From NCBI GenBank assembly GCA_964426915.1, contig CAYRTD010000141.1, positions 1-9,844 of the forward strand: a stretch of 9,844 nucleotides of DNA, in the 5' to 3' direction. Source of the DNA: CAYRTD01 sp964426915. Its GTDB lineage: Bacteria > Bacteroidota > Bacteroidia > Bacteroidales > GCA-2748055. The notes beneath the pieces were generated by a model. It saw nothing but the letters and a program-made list of their open reading frames with translations. It searched no databases and was not told the DNA's origin. How positions within the stretch are numbered: the first letter of the stretch is position 1; each line of letters starts with the position of its first letter. The position numbers and the translations under genes are program-made. Below are positions 1 through 6,924 of this stretch, in pieces.

Positions 1-48
1 TTAAAATTTTTGCGCGCCTTGATCTCGAACATTAGCTTCGCTGAGCTC

Positions 49-64
49 ACCGCCAGTTGGCGGT
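49..64. repeat. GC-rich hairpin in left-edge non-coding region
   Basis: ACCGCCA and TGGCGGT form a perfect 7-bp inverted repeat around a 2-nt centre (equivalently a 6-bp stem with a 4-nt loop). It lies within a stretch (about 11-70) that is clearly more GC-rich than the AT-rich sequence on either side. No convincing protein is encoded here: the open frame from the window edge ends at a TGA at 94-96 and looks like no family I recognise. It may be part of a longer interspersed repeat that continues to the left of the window, or a 3' structure of an unseen upstream gene. Confidence 0.5.
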
Positions 65-76
65 TCGGTTCTGAAA

Positions 77-136
77 CAGACTCTCGACTTTATTGACGGA
101 CACTAATTAGTGCCTGTCAATAAAGTCGGGTGTCTG
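77..136. repeat. Head-to-head inverted repeat, 30-bp arms beginning TTAGTG
   Basis: The arms 77-106 and 107-136 are reverse complements at 26 of 30 positions and abut with no spacer at CACTAA|TTAGTG. Read outward from the centre, each arm is TTAGTG-Y-C-Y-GTCAATAAAGTCG followed by a diverged GTCTG. As RNA, 86-103 and 110-127 would form an 18-bp stem with one G-U pair and one A-C mismatch around the loop TAATTA. A related unit occurs at 6728-6752 and a weaker one at 6767-6788, so this is a repeated sequence family and not only a local hairpin. No T-run follows, so it is not a classical terminator. Abutted transposon ends or a MITE-like element are possible. Confidence 0.65.
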
Positions 137-191
137 GATCATCCGGTGTCATTTTTTAAATTTTATATAAAAATATCTGAAGTTTAAAGTA

Positions 192-220
192 TTTTTACAG
201 GCATTCTTTTACCTGAAAAA
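192..220 (+). promoter_or_regulatory. Leader inverted repeat upstream of the lipoprotein gene
   Basis: TTTTTaCAGG (192-201) and CCTGAAAAA (212-220) pair as a 9-bp stem with one bulged A around a 10-nt loop, ending 12 nt before the ATG at 233. It could be a 5'-UTR hairpin or an operator. An imperfect match to the Bacteroidota -7 element (TATTTTTA, 190-197, against TAnnTTTG) overlaps its left arm, but no TTG is seen at the -33 spacing. The role is uncertain. Confidence 0.3.
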
Positions 221-232
221 CAATATCCGCAA

Positions 233-595
233 ATGAAAAAAATACTCATATTTCTGATGGCAGCAACACTGACCGGATTGTTACTCGTGTCGTGCGAGGA
301 ATTCGAGGAATTCGATGAAACACTACTGATTGGCAAATGGGAATCCGGAACCCTGTATTACAGGTATTTTAGTGATGGTACGGGCTATACCTGGGATGTG
401 GGCGATGATGTCAATGAGGATGAAGCTCAGGATTATACATGGACCTTAGTGGAATCAGAATTAACTCATATCCATATACTGGAAATCGGAGGAACTGTTC
501 CCAAGCTGTATACCGTTCTTGAACTAACCTCTACGAGCCTGGTTTATGAAGATGACTTTGGAAAGCGTTTTAGTTTCATCAAATCTGATGATTAG
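233..595 (+). CDS. Small lipocalin-like lipoprotein
   Basis: This is a 120-residue predicted lipoprotein. MKK is followed by a hydrophobic stretch and the lipobox L-V-S-C, with the lipidated cysteine at residue 21. The next residues, EEFEEFDE, are strongly acidic, which fits the lipoprotein export signals that send Bacteroidota lipoproteins to the cell surface (inference). The mature part has the 'LIGKWESG...' opening followed by alternating beta-strand-like segments, as in the small lipocalin-like proteins common in this phylum. That fold call rests on pattern only. The EEF-EEF pair is encoded by a perfect 9-bp tandem duplication (GAGGAATTC twice, 296-313). The gene precedes the AsmA-like gene by 44 bp on the same strand with no terminator seen between them, so co-transcription is likely. 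No specific ligand or function can be assigned. Confidence 0.8.
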   Translation: MKKILIFLMAATLTGLLLVSCEEFEEFDETLLIGKWESGTLYYRYFSDGTGYTWDVGDDVNEDEAQDYTWTLVESELTHIHILEIGGTVPKLYTVLELTSTSLVYEDDFGKRFSFIKSDD

Positions 596-639
596 CAGGA
601 ATTTTACCCGGGAACTTAAATCAATTATCCATTCTTATA

Positions 640-3627
640 ATGAAAAGATATCTTAAAATTATTTTTATTACACTGATATCCTTATTCCTCTTAGTGATTA
701 TCTCCGTTAGTATTACAATCTGGCTTTTATTTAGTCCTGAAAGACTGACTCCTATTGTAAGAAATCAGTCAGAAAAGCACATCCCCTATCACACGGAAAT
801 CGGAGAGGTTGAACTCACTCTCTTCAGTACATTCCCGCAATTTGGAATAAAGCTTAATAAGCTCACGGTAACCAGCCCTGCAGCCGGTGCTTTTTCCGAT
901 ACCCTGTTGAATCTTGATGAGGCCACAGGCGTAATTGATGCAAAGAAATATTGGAAAAAAAGGGAAGTGGTCATAAATGAGCTTATACTAAGCAAGGGTT
1001 CGGCGAATGTATTTACAGACAGTCTGGGAAAATCCAATTACGGATTATTTATGAAAGAAAGCGCCTCGGAAAGTGAAGAATCACCGGAAACAGAAGTCAG
1101 TTTTATTAATTTGGAAAATATTGAATTTAATGATTTGGATATTTCCTATATCGACCTTTCCTCCCAAATGAATGTAGGTATTGAAAATCTAAATGCCAGA
1201 GTTTCCGGAAACATGATTGAAGACATTGTGAAAGTAAATCTTATGGTAAATAATGCCCGGGTCTCATATGAGGATAAGGGTGAAAAATACCTGGAACATG
1301 CCCGTCTGAAATTCAGCATCCCGGCAGAAATTAAACTTTCCTCACAGATCATTAACCTGGATAAAGCTTTCATGTCCCTCAATGATTTGGGTATAACGCT
1401 TAATGGATCTATTGAAAGTACGCCTTTCAGTGAAAACATTATCGCCGATATCAGTTATGAGTTTAATTCATGGGATATACAGGATGCCATGAAACTCATA
1501 CCCCTTGCCTATCTTTCAGGCACAGGAATAAACAAGGCTTCCGGTCGTGTTTCCTCAAAAGGAATAATAAAAGGAATAGTCAATGACTCATTGATGCCCT
1601 TGACAGACATCAGCCTTATTCTGGAAAACGGGGATCTCAGTTACGCGGAATTCCCGTTTCCCTTAACAGAAATGAACGGGGACATACGTTTCTACTCGGA
1701 TATGAATAATGCGTACCTTGATATCAATCATTTTGAAGCCAAAACTCCTCATTCGGAATTCGGGACAATGGGAAAGATTAACCATCTCTTTTCGGATATG
1801 CATTATGAACTCACAACCAGTGCCAATGCCCTTTTAGATGAATTCAGGAGTTTTTTACCCAATGATATGGACATCAGCCTTAACGGCCGGATCAAGGGGC
1901 AAATAAAAACAGATTTTTTAATGTCGCAGATAACAAACATGGAGCTGGAAAAAATAAAAACATCTGGTTCATTCCTGCTTACCAACTTCACCATGGTTTA
2001 CGACAGTCTGTTTATGTCAACCGATCACTCCGGAATCGACTTCTCCCTCCCCCACCCCAATGCATTGAAGAATAATACAACATTTGCATTTGCCAAAATA
2101 GAATCTGTCAATCTGAAGGCATCCCAAATAGAAGGCTTTAACACTTCGATGAAAAACAGTAGTATATATTTGGAAATGTCGGATGTAAGAGATACCAGTC
2201 TGATTCCGGATCTATTTTGTGTATTCAGCAGCGACTCACTCCAGGCCGGCACAGACAGTGTAAATCTCAGCATGTTTAAGCCTTTTGGAAACATTTCCCT
2301 ATCACCGGCGAAAGATGCTCCCGGTCTGCCGGCAATTAAATTCGCCTGCTCCGGTTTTGATGTAGAGGCTAATTCAGGTCCGGACTCTTTAACCATAGGA
2401 GACATTAATCTTTCTGCAGATGTCATTCACGACAAAACCCAGGAAGATGTTTTCCTTCAATGGCCCGGACAGGGTTCGATCGAAATGAATGACGGGATTA
2501 TTGCTCTTTCAACGCTTTCCGAACCAATTGGGATTCCTGCCATAAAAATGGATTTTGATCCGGAAACCTTCAATATTCATGATAGCAGGATTAACATCGA
2601 TCAATCTGACTATAACTTAACAGGAATCATAAACAACGTTATGTCATATTTCAGAGGAGATTCTCTCCTAAGGGCTGATTTAAATTTTATTTCCAACAGT
2701 ACCAACCTGAATCAGATAATGTACCTGACCAGCGGAATTGGCATGGATGAAGAGAAAGCCGTTCAAAAAACAGAACCTTCTGATGAGGATTCTTTTACCG
2801 GACCTTATATGGTTCCCCTGGGCATTGATTTAATGCTCCAGGCCAGCGTTAATCAATTAATCAACGGAACAGATACCGCCACCAACATTACAGGGGAAGT
2901 CCGGATTAATGACGGTATCCTGGTTCTGGATGGATTATCCTTTACAACACCTGCCGCCGATATGCAGTTAACTGCTATGTATCGCACACCGCGGAAAAAT
3001 CATATCTATTTAGGTATGGACTATCACATGCTGGACGTGGAAATCAGCAGGCTACTCAATATGATTCCCGACATCGACACCCTGATGCCTATGCTTCGTT
3101 CATTTGAAGGATCAGGCGAATTTCATATCTCCATTGAAACCTATTTGGATTCTGCCTATAATATCAAAAAATCAACACTTCGCGGTGCTTCATCGATAAA
3201 AGGTGAAGACCTTGTGTTAATGGATGGTGAAACTTTCAGTGAAATAGCCAAAACCCTTCGCTTCAGCAGAAAAGCGGAAAACCGGGTTGATTCCTTATCG
3301 GCAGAATTCACTATTTTCAGGGAAGAAATTGATATTTATCCTTTTCTGATCGTTATGGACAAGTACAAAGCGGTGGTTGGGGGCCGGCACAACTTTGACA
3401 TGAGCTTTGATTATCATATTTCAGTTGTAAATTCCCCCTTACCTGTGCGATTGGGAATTGACATCAAGGGATCACTGGATGAATTGCAATACCGGCTGGC
3501 CAATCCCAGATATGCAGAATTTTATCGTCCTTCATCCAGACGGGTCATTGAAAACCGTCAACTGGAACTAAGGAAAATGATCAGGGAAGCATTAATCCAA
3601 AAAGTGGAAAAAAAAGAAGCCTTATAA
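640..3627 (+). CDS. AsmA-family protein (AsmA-like C-terminal region)
   Basis: The product is 995 residues. A basic start (MKRYLK) and one hydrophobic segment at about 7-31 anchor it in the inner membrane, with the rest in the periplasm. The segment after the anchor, with LFSTFP at 61-66 followed by an amphipathic strand, is the usual N-terminus of Bacteroidota AsmA homologues. The remainder is dominated by alternating beta-strand repeats. An acidic, serine-rich low-complexity stretch lies near 139-152, and the final roughly 200 residues resemble the AsmA C-terminal region before a charged helical tail. AsmA relatives such as TamB, YhdP and YdbH form long beta-groove bridges linked to phospholipid transport and outer-membrane homeostasis. 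The same role is inferred here. The length is ordinary for the phylum. The gene is convergent with the transporter gene, separated by a short terminator. The family call is secure, the function inferred. Confidence 0.85.
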   Translation: MKRYLKIIFITLISLFLLVIISVSITIWLLFSPERLTPIVRNQSEKHIPYHTEIGEVELTLFSTFPQFGIKLNKLTVTSPAAGAFSDTLLNLDEATGVIDAKKYWKKREVVINELILSKGSANVFTDSLGKSNYGLFMKESASESEESPETEVSFINLENIEFNDLDISYIDLSSQMNVGIENLNARVSGNMIEDIVKVNLMVNNARVSYEDKGEKYLEHARLKFSIPAEIKLSSQIINLDKAFMSLNDLGITLNGSIESTPFSENIIADISYEFNSWDIQDAMKLIPLAYLSGTGINKASGRVSSKGIIKGIVNDSLMPLTDISLILENGDLSYAEFPFPLTEMNGDIRFYSDMNNAYLDINHFEAKTPHSEFGTMGKINHLFSDMHYELTTSANALLDEFRSFLPNDMDISLNGRIKGQIKTDFLMSQITNMELEKIKTSGSFLLTNFTMVYDSLFMSTDHSGIDFSLPHPNALKNNTTFAFAKIESVNLKASQIEGFNTSMKNSSIYLEMSDVRDTSLIPDLFCVFSSDSLQAGTDSVNLSMFKPFGNISLSPAKDAPGLPAIKFACSGFDVEANSGPDSLTIGDINLSADVIHDKTQEDVFLQWPGQGSIEMNDGIIALSTLSEPIGIPAIKMDFDPETFNIHDSRINIDQSDYNLTGIINNVMSYFRGDSLLRADLNFISNSTNLNQIMYLTSGIGMDEEKAVQKTEPSDEDSFTGPYMVPLGIDLMLQASVNQLINGTDTATNITGEVRINDGILVLDGLSFTTPAADMQLTAMYRTPRKNHIYLGMDYHMLDVEISRLLNMIPDIDTLMPMLRSFEGSGEFHISIETYLDSAYNIKKSTLRGASSIKGEDLVLMDGETFSEIAKTLRFSRKAENRVDSLSAEFTIFREEIDIYPFLIVMDKYKAVVGGRHNFDMSFDYHISVVNSPLPVRLGIDIKGSLDELQYRLANPRYAEFYRPSSRRVIENRQLELRKMIREALIQKVEKKEAL

Positions 3628-3636
3628 AAAAAACAC

Positions 3637-3653
3637 AAAAGACCGGCTCTTTT
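3637..3653. terminator. Short bidirectional terminator between convergent genes
   Basis: AAAAGA (3637-3642) and TCTTTT (3648-3653) form a 6-bp stem around the loop CCGGC. T-runs follow on both strands: TTTTTATT on plus, and the A-rich 3626-3640 read as T-rich on minus. It lies in the 39-bp gap between the stops of the AsmA-like and transporter genes, where a shared intrinsic terminator is expected. The stem is short and AT-rich, so strength is uncertain. A second small inverted repeat (ACCGG/CCGGT, 3670-3685) lies just inside the transporter's 3' end. Confidence 0.5.
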
Positions 3654-3666
3654 TATTCCTTTAAAC

Positions 3667-5166
3667 TTAACCGGCCCAATCCGGTACTAAGTTGAATACA
3701 ACACCGAAAACATTACCAATCAACAAATAGGTCATTAAGGTGATTATTAGAATTCCCAAAAGATTCAGGGTAAAACCGGTACGCATCATCCGGCTGATGC
3801 TAACCCTCTCGGTACCAAAAATAATGGCATTGGAGGGAGTTGCGGTGGGAAGCATAAATGCCAGTGAGGAGGCAATTGTTGCCGGAACCATGAATAGTAA
3901 TGGATTATCACCGGTTGCTACCGCGATACTTGCAAAAGCAGGTAAGAGCATTTGAGTAGATGCTACATTTGATGTAAGTTCAGTGAGCAATGACATCATG
4001 GTTACAATTGCCAGAACAAATACAATGGAGGGGATAGATTCTCCCCAGGCCAACTGTTCACCAAACCATAGAGCAAGACCGGAGTGTTCAAATCCTTTTG
4101 CCAGAGCAAATCCACCTCCAAAAAGCAGCACAATATTCCAGGGTAAACGGTTAGCAGTTTTCCAGTTCATGATCTTTTGACCCTTTTTGTTTTTCGAGGG
4201 CCAAAGAAACAGGATTATTGAGATAAATATTGCTGAAGTCCCGTCATTTATAAATTCTTTCTTTTCAAAAAGGCTTCCCCATCCGGGAATACTGAAATTG
4301 TCCGTGCTAATCCCCGAACGTGCTATCCACAAAAATGCAAGTGTCAGGAATAAAACAAAAACCGTCTTTTCCTCATAACTGGTCTTACCCAGCGCTTTAA
4401 GCTGATTATTAAAGGTGTCGGCAGATAAATTTGTCCATTTTTCCTTGGGTTTAAACAGGTAATATAATAATGAAAAAGCTGCCCCGAACATGATAATTGA
4501 AATGGGTAGAGCAAAAATAAACCATTGGGCAAATGATATTTCAGGGGCAGATGGGTATAACAAGGACAATATCCTTACACATATCAAATTTGTAGGTGTT
4601 CCTACCAGTGTAGCATTTCCTCCGATAGATGCGCTATAGGCAATACCTAATAAAAGCCCAAGACCGTATTTTGAGATTTTTTTCTTTCCGATATTAATTT
4701 CAAGTTCAAAAATAATTGAAGTGACAATGGGAATCATCATCATTGTAGTTGCAGTATTTGATATCCACATAGAGAGGATCATACTGGCAAGCATAAACCC
4801 GAATAGAATTCGTCCCGGACTTACCCCAACCCATTTCAAAATGGTAAGGGCAATCCGTTTGTGCAGATCCCAGCGCTCCATCGCCAGCGCCATAACAAAT
4901 CCACCGATAAATAAAAAAATGATGTGATTAACATATGCTTCTGAAATAATCTTACCATCGAGAACTCCCAGCATAGGAAAAGCGGCAATAGGCACCAGGG
5001 CGGTTACAGCAAGGGGTAATGCTTCAGTTACCCACCAGATCGCCATCAGAATAGCTATGGCAAAAGTTCGGGTTATCTCGGGTTTTCCCGGTTCAAGGTC
5101 TACAAATAGTAATATGAAAGCAAAAACAATTATTCCTGCGAAAAATCCAATCGTTTGTTTTTTCAT
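3667..5166 (-). CDS. SLC13/DASS-family sodium:carboxylate (or sulfate) symporter
   Basis: This 499-residue polytopic membrane protein has many hydrophobic segments along its length and the diagnostic features of the divalent anion:Na+ symporters (VcINDY, NaDC/NaCT). Motif one is S136-N137-T138, followed by ATTMMMIPIV. The GGNATLVGTPTN stretch ends at N193. Motif two is S399-N400-V401. Near the C-terminus, 'SSLAFMLPTATPSN' (433-446) closely resembles the SLC13 signature. In the family the two SN(T/V) motifs bind substrate carboxylates and sodium. VcINDY has SNT twice, while the second motif here is SNV, as in mammalian SLC13A5. Substrates in the family include succinate, fumarate, malate, citrate and sometimes sulfate, and they cannot be separated here. 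The gene lies 60 bp downstream of the enolase-superfamily gene on the same strand, so it probably imports a carboxylate linked to that enzyme. Length and motifs look intact. Confidence 0.9.
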   Translation of the reverse strand: MKKQTIGFFAGIIVFAFILLFVDLEPGKPEITRTFAIAILMAIWWVTEALPLAVTALVPIAAFPMLGVLDGKIISEAYVNHIIFLFIGGFVMALAMERWDLHKRIALTILKWVGVSPGRILFGFMLASMILSMWISNTATTMMMIPIVTSIIFELEINIGKKKISKYGLGLLLGIAYSASIGGNATLVGTPTNLICVRILSLLYPSAPEISFAQWFIFALPISIIMFGAAFSLLYYLFKPKEKWTNLSADTFNNQLKALGKTSYEEKTVFVLFLTLAFLWIARSGISTDNFSIPGWGSLFEKKEFINDGTSAIFISIILFLWPSKNKKGQKIMNWKTANRLPWNIVLLFGGGFALAKGFEHSGLALWFGEQLAWGESIPSIVFVLAIVTMMSLLTELTSNVASTQMLLPAFASIAVATGDNPLLFMVPATIASSLAFMLPTATPSNAIIFGTERVSISRMMRTGFTLNLLGILIITLMTYLLIGNVFGVVFNLVPDWAG

Positions 5167-5226
5167 CCTCTGATTAAAAAATTTTGTCCAACCTTAAAGC
5201 ACGTTAAAATATCAGTTCATCTTTAT

Positions 5227-6498
5227 TTACCTGAGATCAATTCGCTTATGTTTTTCTATGAAACCGGGTTCTATGGTAATTCCCATTCCAGGACCGGCAG
5301 GGACTTTTATTTTACCCTCCCTGCTGGTAAGATCTGTAGTCCCGGATATTATCGGTATTTCCCTGTTAAAACCCTTGAATTCATGATAAGGCCCTGCATT
5401 GGGCAAAGCCGACACAAAATGCATCATATACAGATAGCCCAGCCCGGAACCGGATATATGAGGAATACACATTTTCCCCCTGGCTGCCCCCATCAGAGCC
5501 ACCTTCATTGAGCGGATCATGCCCCCAAAATAAAAGATGTCGGGTTGAATAATATCTAAGGCATCATTTCCGATCAGCCATCTGAAATTATGCATACCAC
5601 CTTCCTGTTCTCCTCCGGCAACGGGAATTTCAAGTGCATCGGCAACCATTTTCGTTTCTTCATACCAGTCGAAAGGTACCGGCTCCTCGTAAAAATCAAT
5701 GTCATACTCCTGCAGGATCCTACCAATCCGTATAGCTTCATCTACGGTATATGAGCCATTGGAATCTGCATATATCGTCATTTCCGGACCAAAAGTTTCA
5801 CGAACAAGCGGGATCAGGGCTTCGGTTCTGCCCGGAGGATAATCAGTGTTATTACTCATTCTTCCACCTATCTTAAACTTAACTGCTTTAGCACCGGTTT
5901 CTTCTACTTTTTCAACTATACGCCTGATAGATTCTTCGGCTGTTTTACCCCTGTGATTATTAGCCTGGTAAACAGCGATTTCCTTATTATGTATTTCACC
6001 GATGAGCTCCCCCATAGACTTACCGGCTATTTTGCCCAGCATATCAAGAATGGCAAATTCAACCGTAGCAAGCGGCACCCATAAAGCCAGACTCTGTAAC
6101 TTATAATTGCTTTTATAAACATAGACTTCTTCGAGCAATTGCTCCAGCCTGACAGCATCCTTTCCTAAAAAAAATGGTTGTATCCGGTTAATAAAGATGG
6201 GGTAAAGCGATATCATCTGCATATTATTGCTGACAGATATTCCTTCCGCTCCGTCAGTAGATATAACTCTGCAAATAAAATTATTCTCATAACGTAAGAG
6301 TTCAACCTTTTCTATGATTACCGGGCTGGTAAAAAACCCGGTTTTCAATACCGGTTTTGCCAGAATTTCATCAAGCTCTGAAAAATTTGTATTTAACGAA
6401 GTTGAGCTTGTGTTATCCGAACATGCATTTAAGAAGAGAGAACTTCCCAATGCACCCATAGCAGATTTTTTAAAGAATGATCTCCTGTTTGTTCCCAT
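5227..6498 (-). CDS. Exported enolase-superfamily protein (mandelate racemase/muconate lactonizing type)
   Basis: The product is 423 residues. Its N-terminus carries a twin-arginine motif (NRRSFFKK, R5-R6), a weakly hydrophobic segment and the lipobox L-N-A-C with cysteine 26, suggesting Tat export and lipidation. An enolase-type N-terminal domain follows at about 50-170, then the (beta/alpha)7-beta barrel. The visible active-site set is K207-x-K209, metal ligands D245 (in YADSNG), E271/E272 (in YEEP) and E297 (in GGEQ), then D320 (QPD), H347 (PHISGSG) and E373. The Lys and His/Asp bases on opposite faces match the mandelate racemase subgroup, whose members abstract the proton alpha to a carboxylate using Mg2+ (dehydratases of acid sugars, racemases, epimerases). 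The substrate is unknown. The start at 6498 is preferred because it opens the signal and an in-frame TGA lies just upstream. It is the first gene of a probable operon with the SLC13 transporter. Confidence 0.88.
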   Translation of the reverse strand: MGTNRRSFFKKSAMGALGSSLFLNACSDNTSSTSLNTNFSELDEILAKPVLKTGFFTSPVIIEKVELLRYENNFICRVISTDGAEGISVSNNMQMISLYPIFINRIQPFFLGKDAVRLEQLLEEVYVYKSNYKLQSLALWVPLATVEFAILDMLGKIAGKSMGELIGEIHNKEIAVYQANNHRGKTAEESIRRIVEKVEETGAKAVKFKIGGRMSNNTDYPPGRTEALIPLVRETFGPEMTIYADSNGSYTVDEAIRIGRILQEYDIDFYEEPVPFDWYEETKMVADALEIPVAGGEQEGGMHNFRWLIGNDALDIIQPDIFYFGGMIRSMKVALMGAARGKMCIPHISGSGLGYLYMMHFVSALPNAGPYHEFKGFNREIPIISGTTDLTSREGKIKVPAGPGMGITIEPGFIEKHKRIDLR

Positions 6499-6520
6499 AG
6501 CGGATAGTATAAAATTTCAT

Positions 6521-6542
6521 TTTTAACATTAGTGTGTTAAAA
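6521..6542 (-). promoter_or_regulatory. Candidate operator of the enolase-SLC13 operon
   Basis: TTTTAACA (6521-6528) and TGTTAAAA (6535-6542) are a perfect 8-bp inverted repeat with a 6-bp spacer, 23 bp upstream of the enolase start codon. The sequence TATACTTG (6556 down to 6549 on the minus strand) matches 7 of 8 positions of the Bacteroidota -7 consensus TAnnTTTG and lies just upstream. A transcript would therefore start at or inside the palindrome. I see no TTG at the -33 spacing, so the promoter itself is weakly supported. The geometry suits a dimeric repressor site, but a 5'-UTR hairpin is equally possible. Confidence 0.4.
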
Positions 6543-6600
6543 CAATAACAAGTATAATTAATTTAAAAATTTTTGACATCATAATGTATTGGACAAAGTA

Positions 6601-6630
6601 GGTCAGGAAAGTGTCAGAAATGTGACAAAT
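6601..6630. repeat. Three degenerate 10-bp units with TGTCA/TGACA half-sites
   Basis: Three consecutive decamers (GGTCAGGAAA, GTGTCAGAAA, TGTGACAAAT) share a GTCAG/GACA-plus-AAA pattern with a one-helical-turn period. The middle of the block also forms the palindrome TGTCA-N6-TGACA (6612-6627). Similar words recur at 6736-6748 (12 of 13 bases shared with 6612-6624) and at 6809-6820 (11 of 12 shared with 6622-6633). This is consistent with a multi-site regulator-binding region, but it is read by eye only. Confidence 0.4.
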
Positions 6631-6701
6631 GAAAAAACAATAGGATTAAGAAGAGTTTATCTGATTGTAATAAAGAGCTTTAACCCGATATAGCAAAGCT
6701 T

Positions 6702-6724
6702 ATGTTTTTGTCATGTAAAAACAT
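6702..6724. repeat. Perfect 8-bp hairpin in the divergent spacer
   Basis: ATGTTTTT (6702-6709) and AAAAACAT (6717-6724) are exact reverse complements around a 7-nt loop. No T-run follows on either strand, so it is unlikely to be a terminator. It ends three bases before the TTAGTG repeat unit at 6728 and may belong to the same inserted element. Confidence 0.4.
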
Positions 6725-6727
6725 TAC

Positions 6728-6788
6728 TTAGTGTCTGTCAGAAAGGTGGAGTCCGCCCGGATTGAGTTAGTGTTTCTCGATAAAAATC
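6728..6788 (+). repeat. Two degenerate direct copies of the TTAGTG repeat family
   Basis: The unit at 6728-6752 matches the right arm of the left-end element (from 107) at 19 of the first 25 positions, including TTAGTG and CTGTCA at the same spacing. A second, more diverged unit begins 39 bp later (TTAGTG at 6767, then TCgATAAA in place of TCAATAAA). Both read in the same direction, unlike the head-to-head pair at 77-136. They look like decayed copies or ends of an interspersed element. No transposase is present in the window. Confidence 0.45.
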
Positions 6789-6893
6789 TATATTTTTTAA
6801 TCAATCCCGTGACAAACGAATGCCAATCTTAGGACAAAGACTTATCATTCTGATGTTCTGTACTTTATCGTGCCTTAAAAACCGGCATAAAAG

Positions 6894-6924
6894 TTATTCA
6901 TCCATCTAATAATCAGTATATTTG
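6894..6924 (+). promoter_or_regulatory. Bacteroidota-type promoter for the secreted hydrolase gene
   Basis: TATATTTG (6917-6924) is an exact match to the phylum's -7 consensus TAnnTTTG. Twenty bases upstream is TTA (6894-6896), a near match to the -33 TTG at the usual spacing. Transcription would start at about 6930, leaving a leader of about 40 nt before the ATG at 6972, or about 75 nt before the alternative ATG at 7005. Only the -7 element is strong evidence. Confidence 0.5.

Noticed and set aside
1..96. Open frame from the window edge to TGA at 94-96 as the end of an upstream gene
   Set aside because: It covers the hairpin and part of the inverted repeat, resembles no known C-terminus, and is short enough to arise by chance. 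It cannot be excluded without upstream sequence.
86..127. The 18-bp stem as a rho-independent terminator of an upstream gene
   Set aside because: No T-run follows on the plus strand (GGGTGTC follows), and related units occur elsewhere without the hairpin partner, which points to a repeat family instead.
3740..4927. Plus-strand open frames of 60-70 codons opposite the transporter gene
   Set aside because: They lie antisense to a well-supported SLC13 gene, have no recognisable domains and end arbitrarily, so they are shadows of the real coding frame.
5155..5511. 118-codon plus-strand frame overlapping the enolase-superfamily gene
   Set aside because: It is antisense to conserved catalytic-region codons, its composition is unlike a real protein, and it has no family resemblance.
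6601..6630. Triple decamer as a CRISPR-like or minisatellite array
   Set aside because: The units are only 10 bp, degenerate and without spacers or cas genes. Regulator half-sites fit better.
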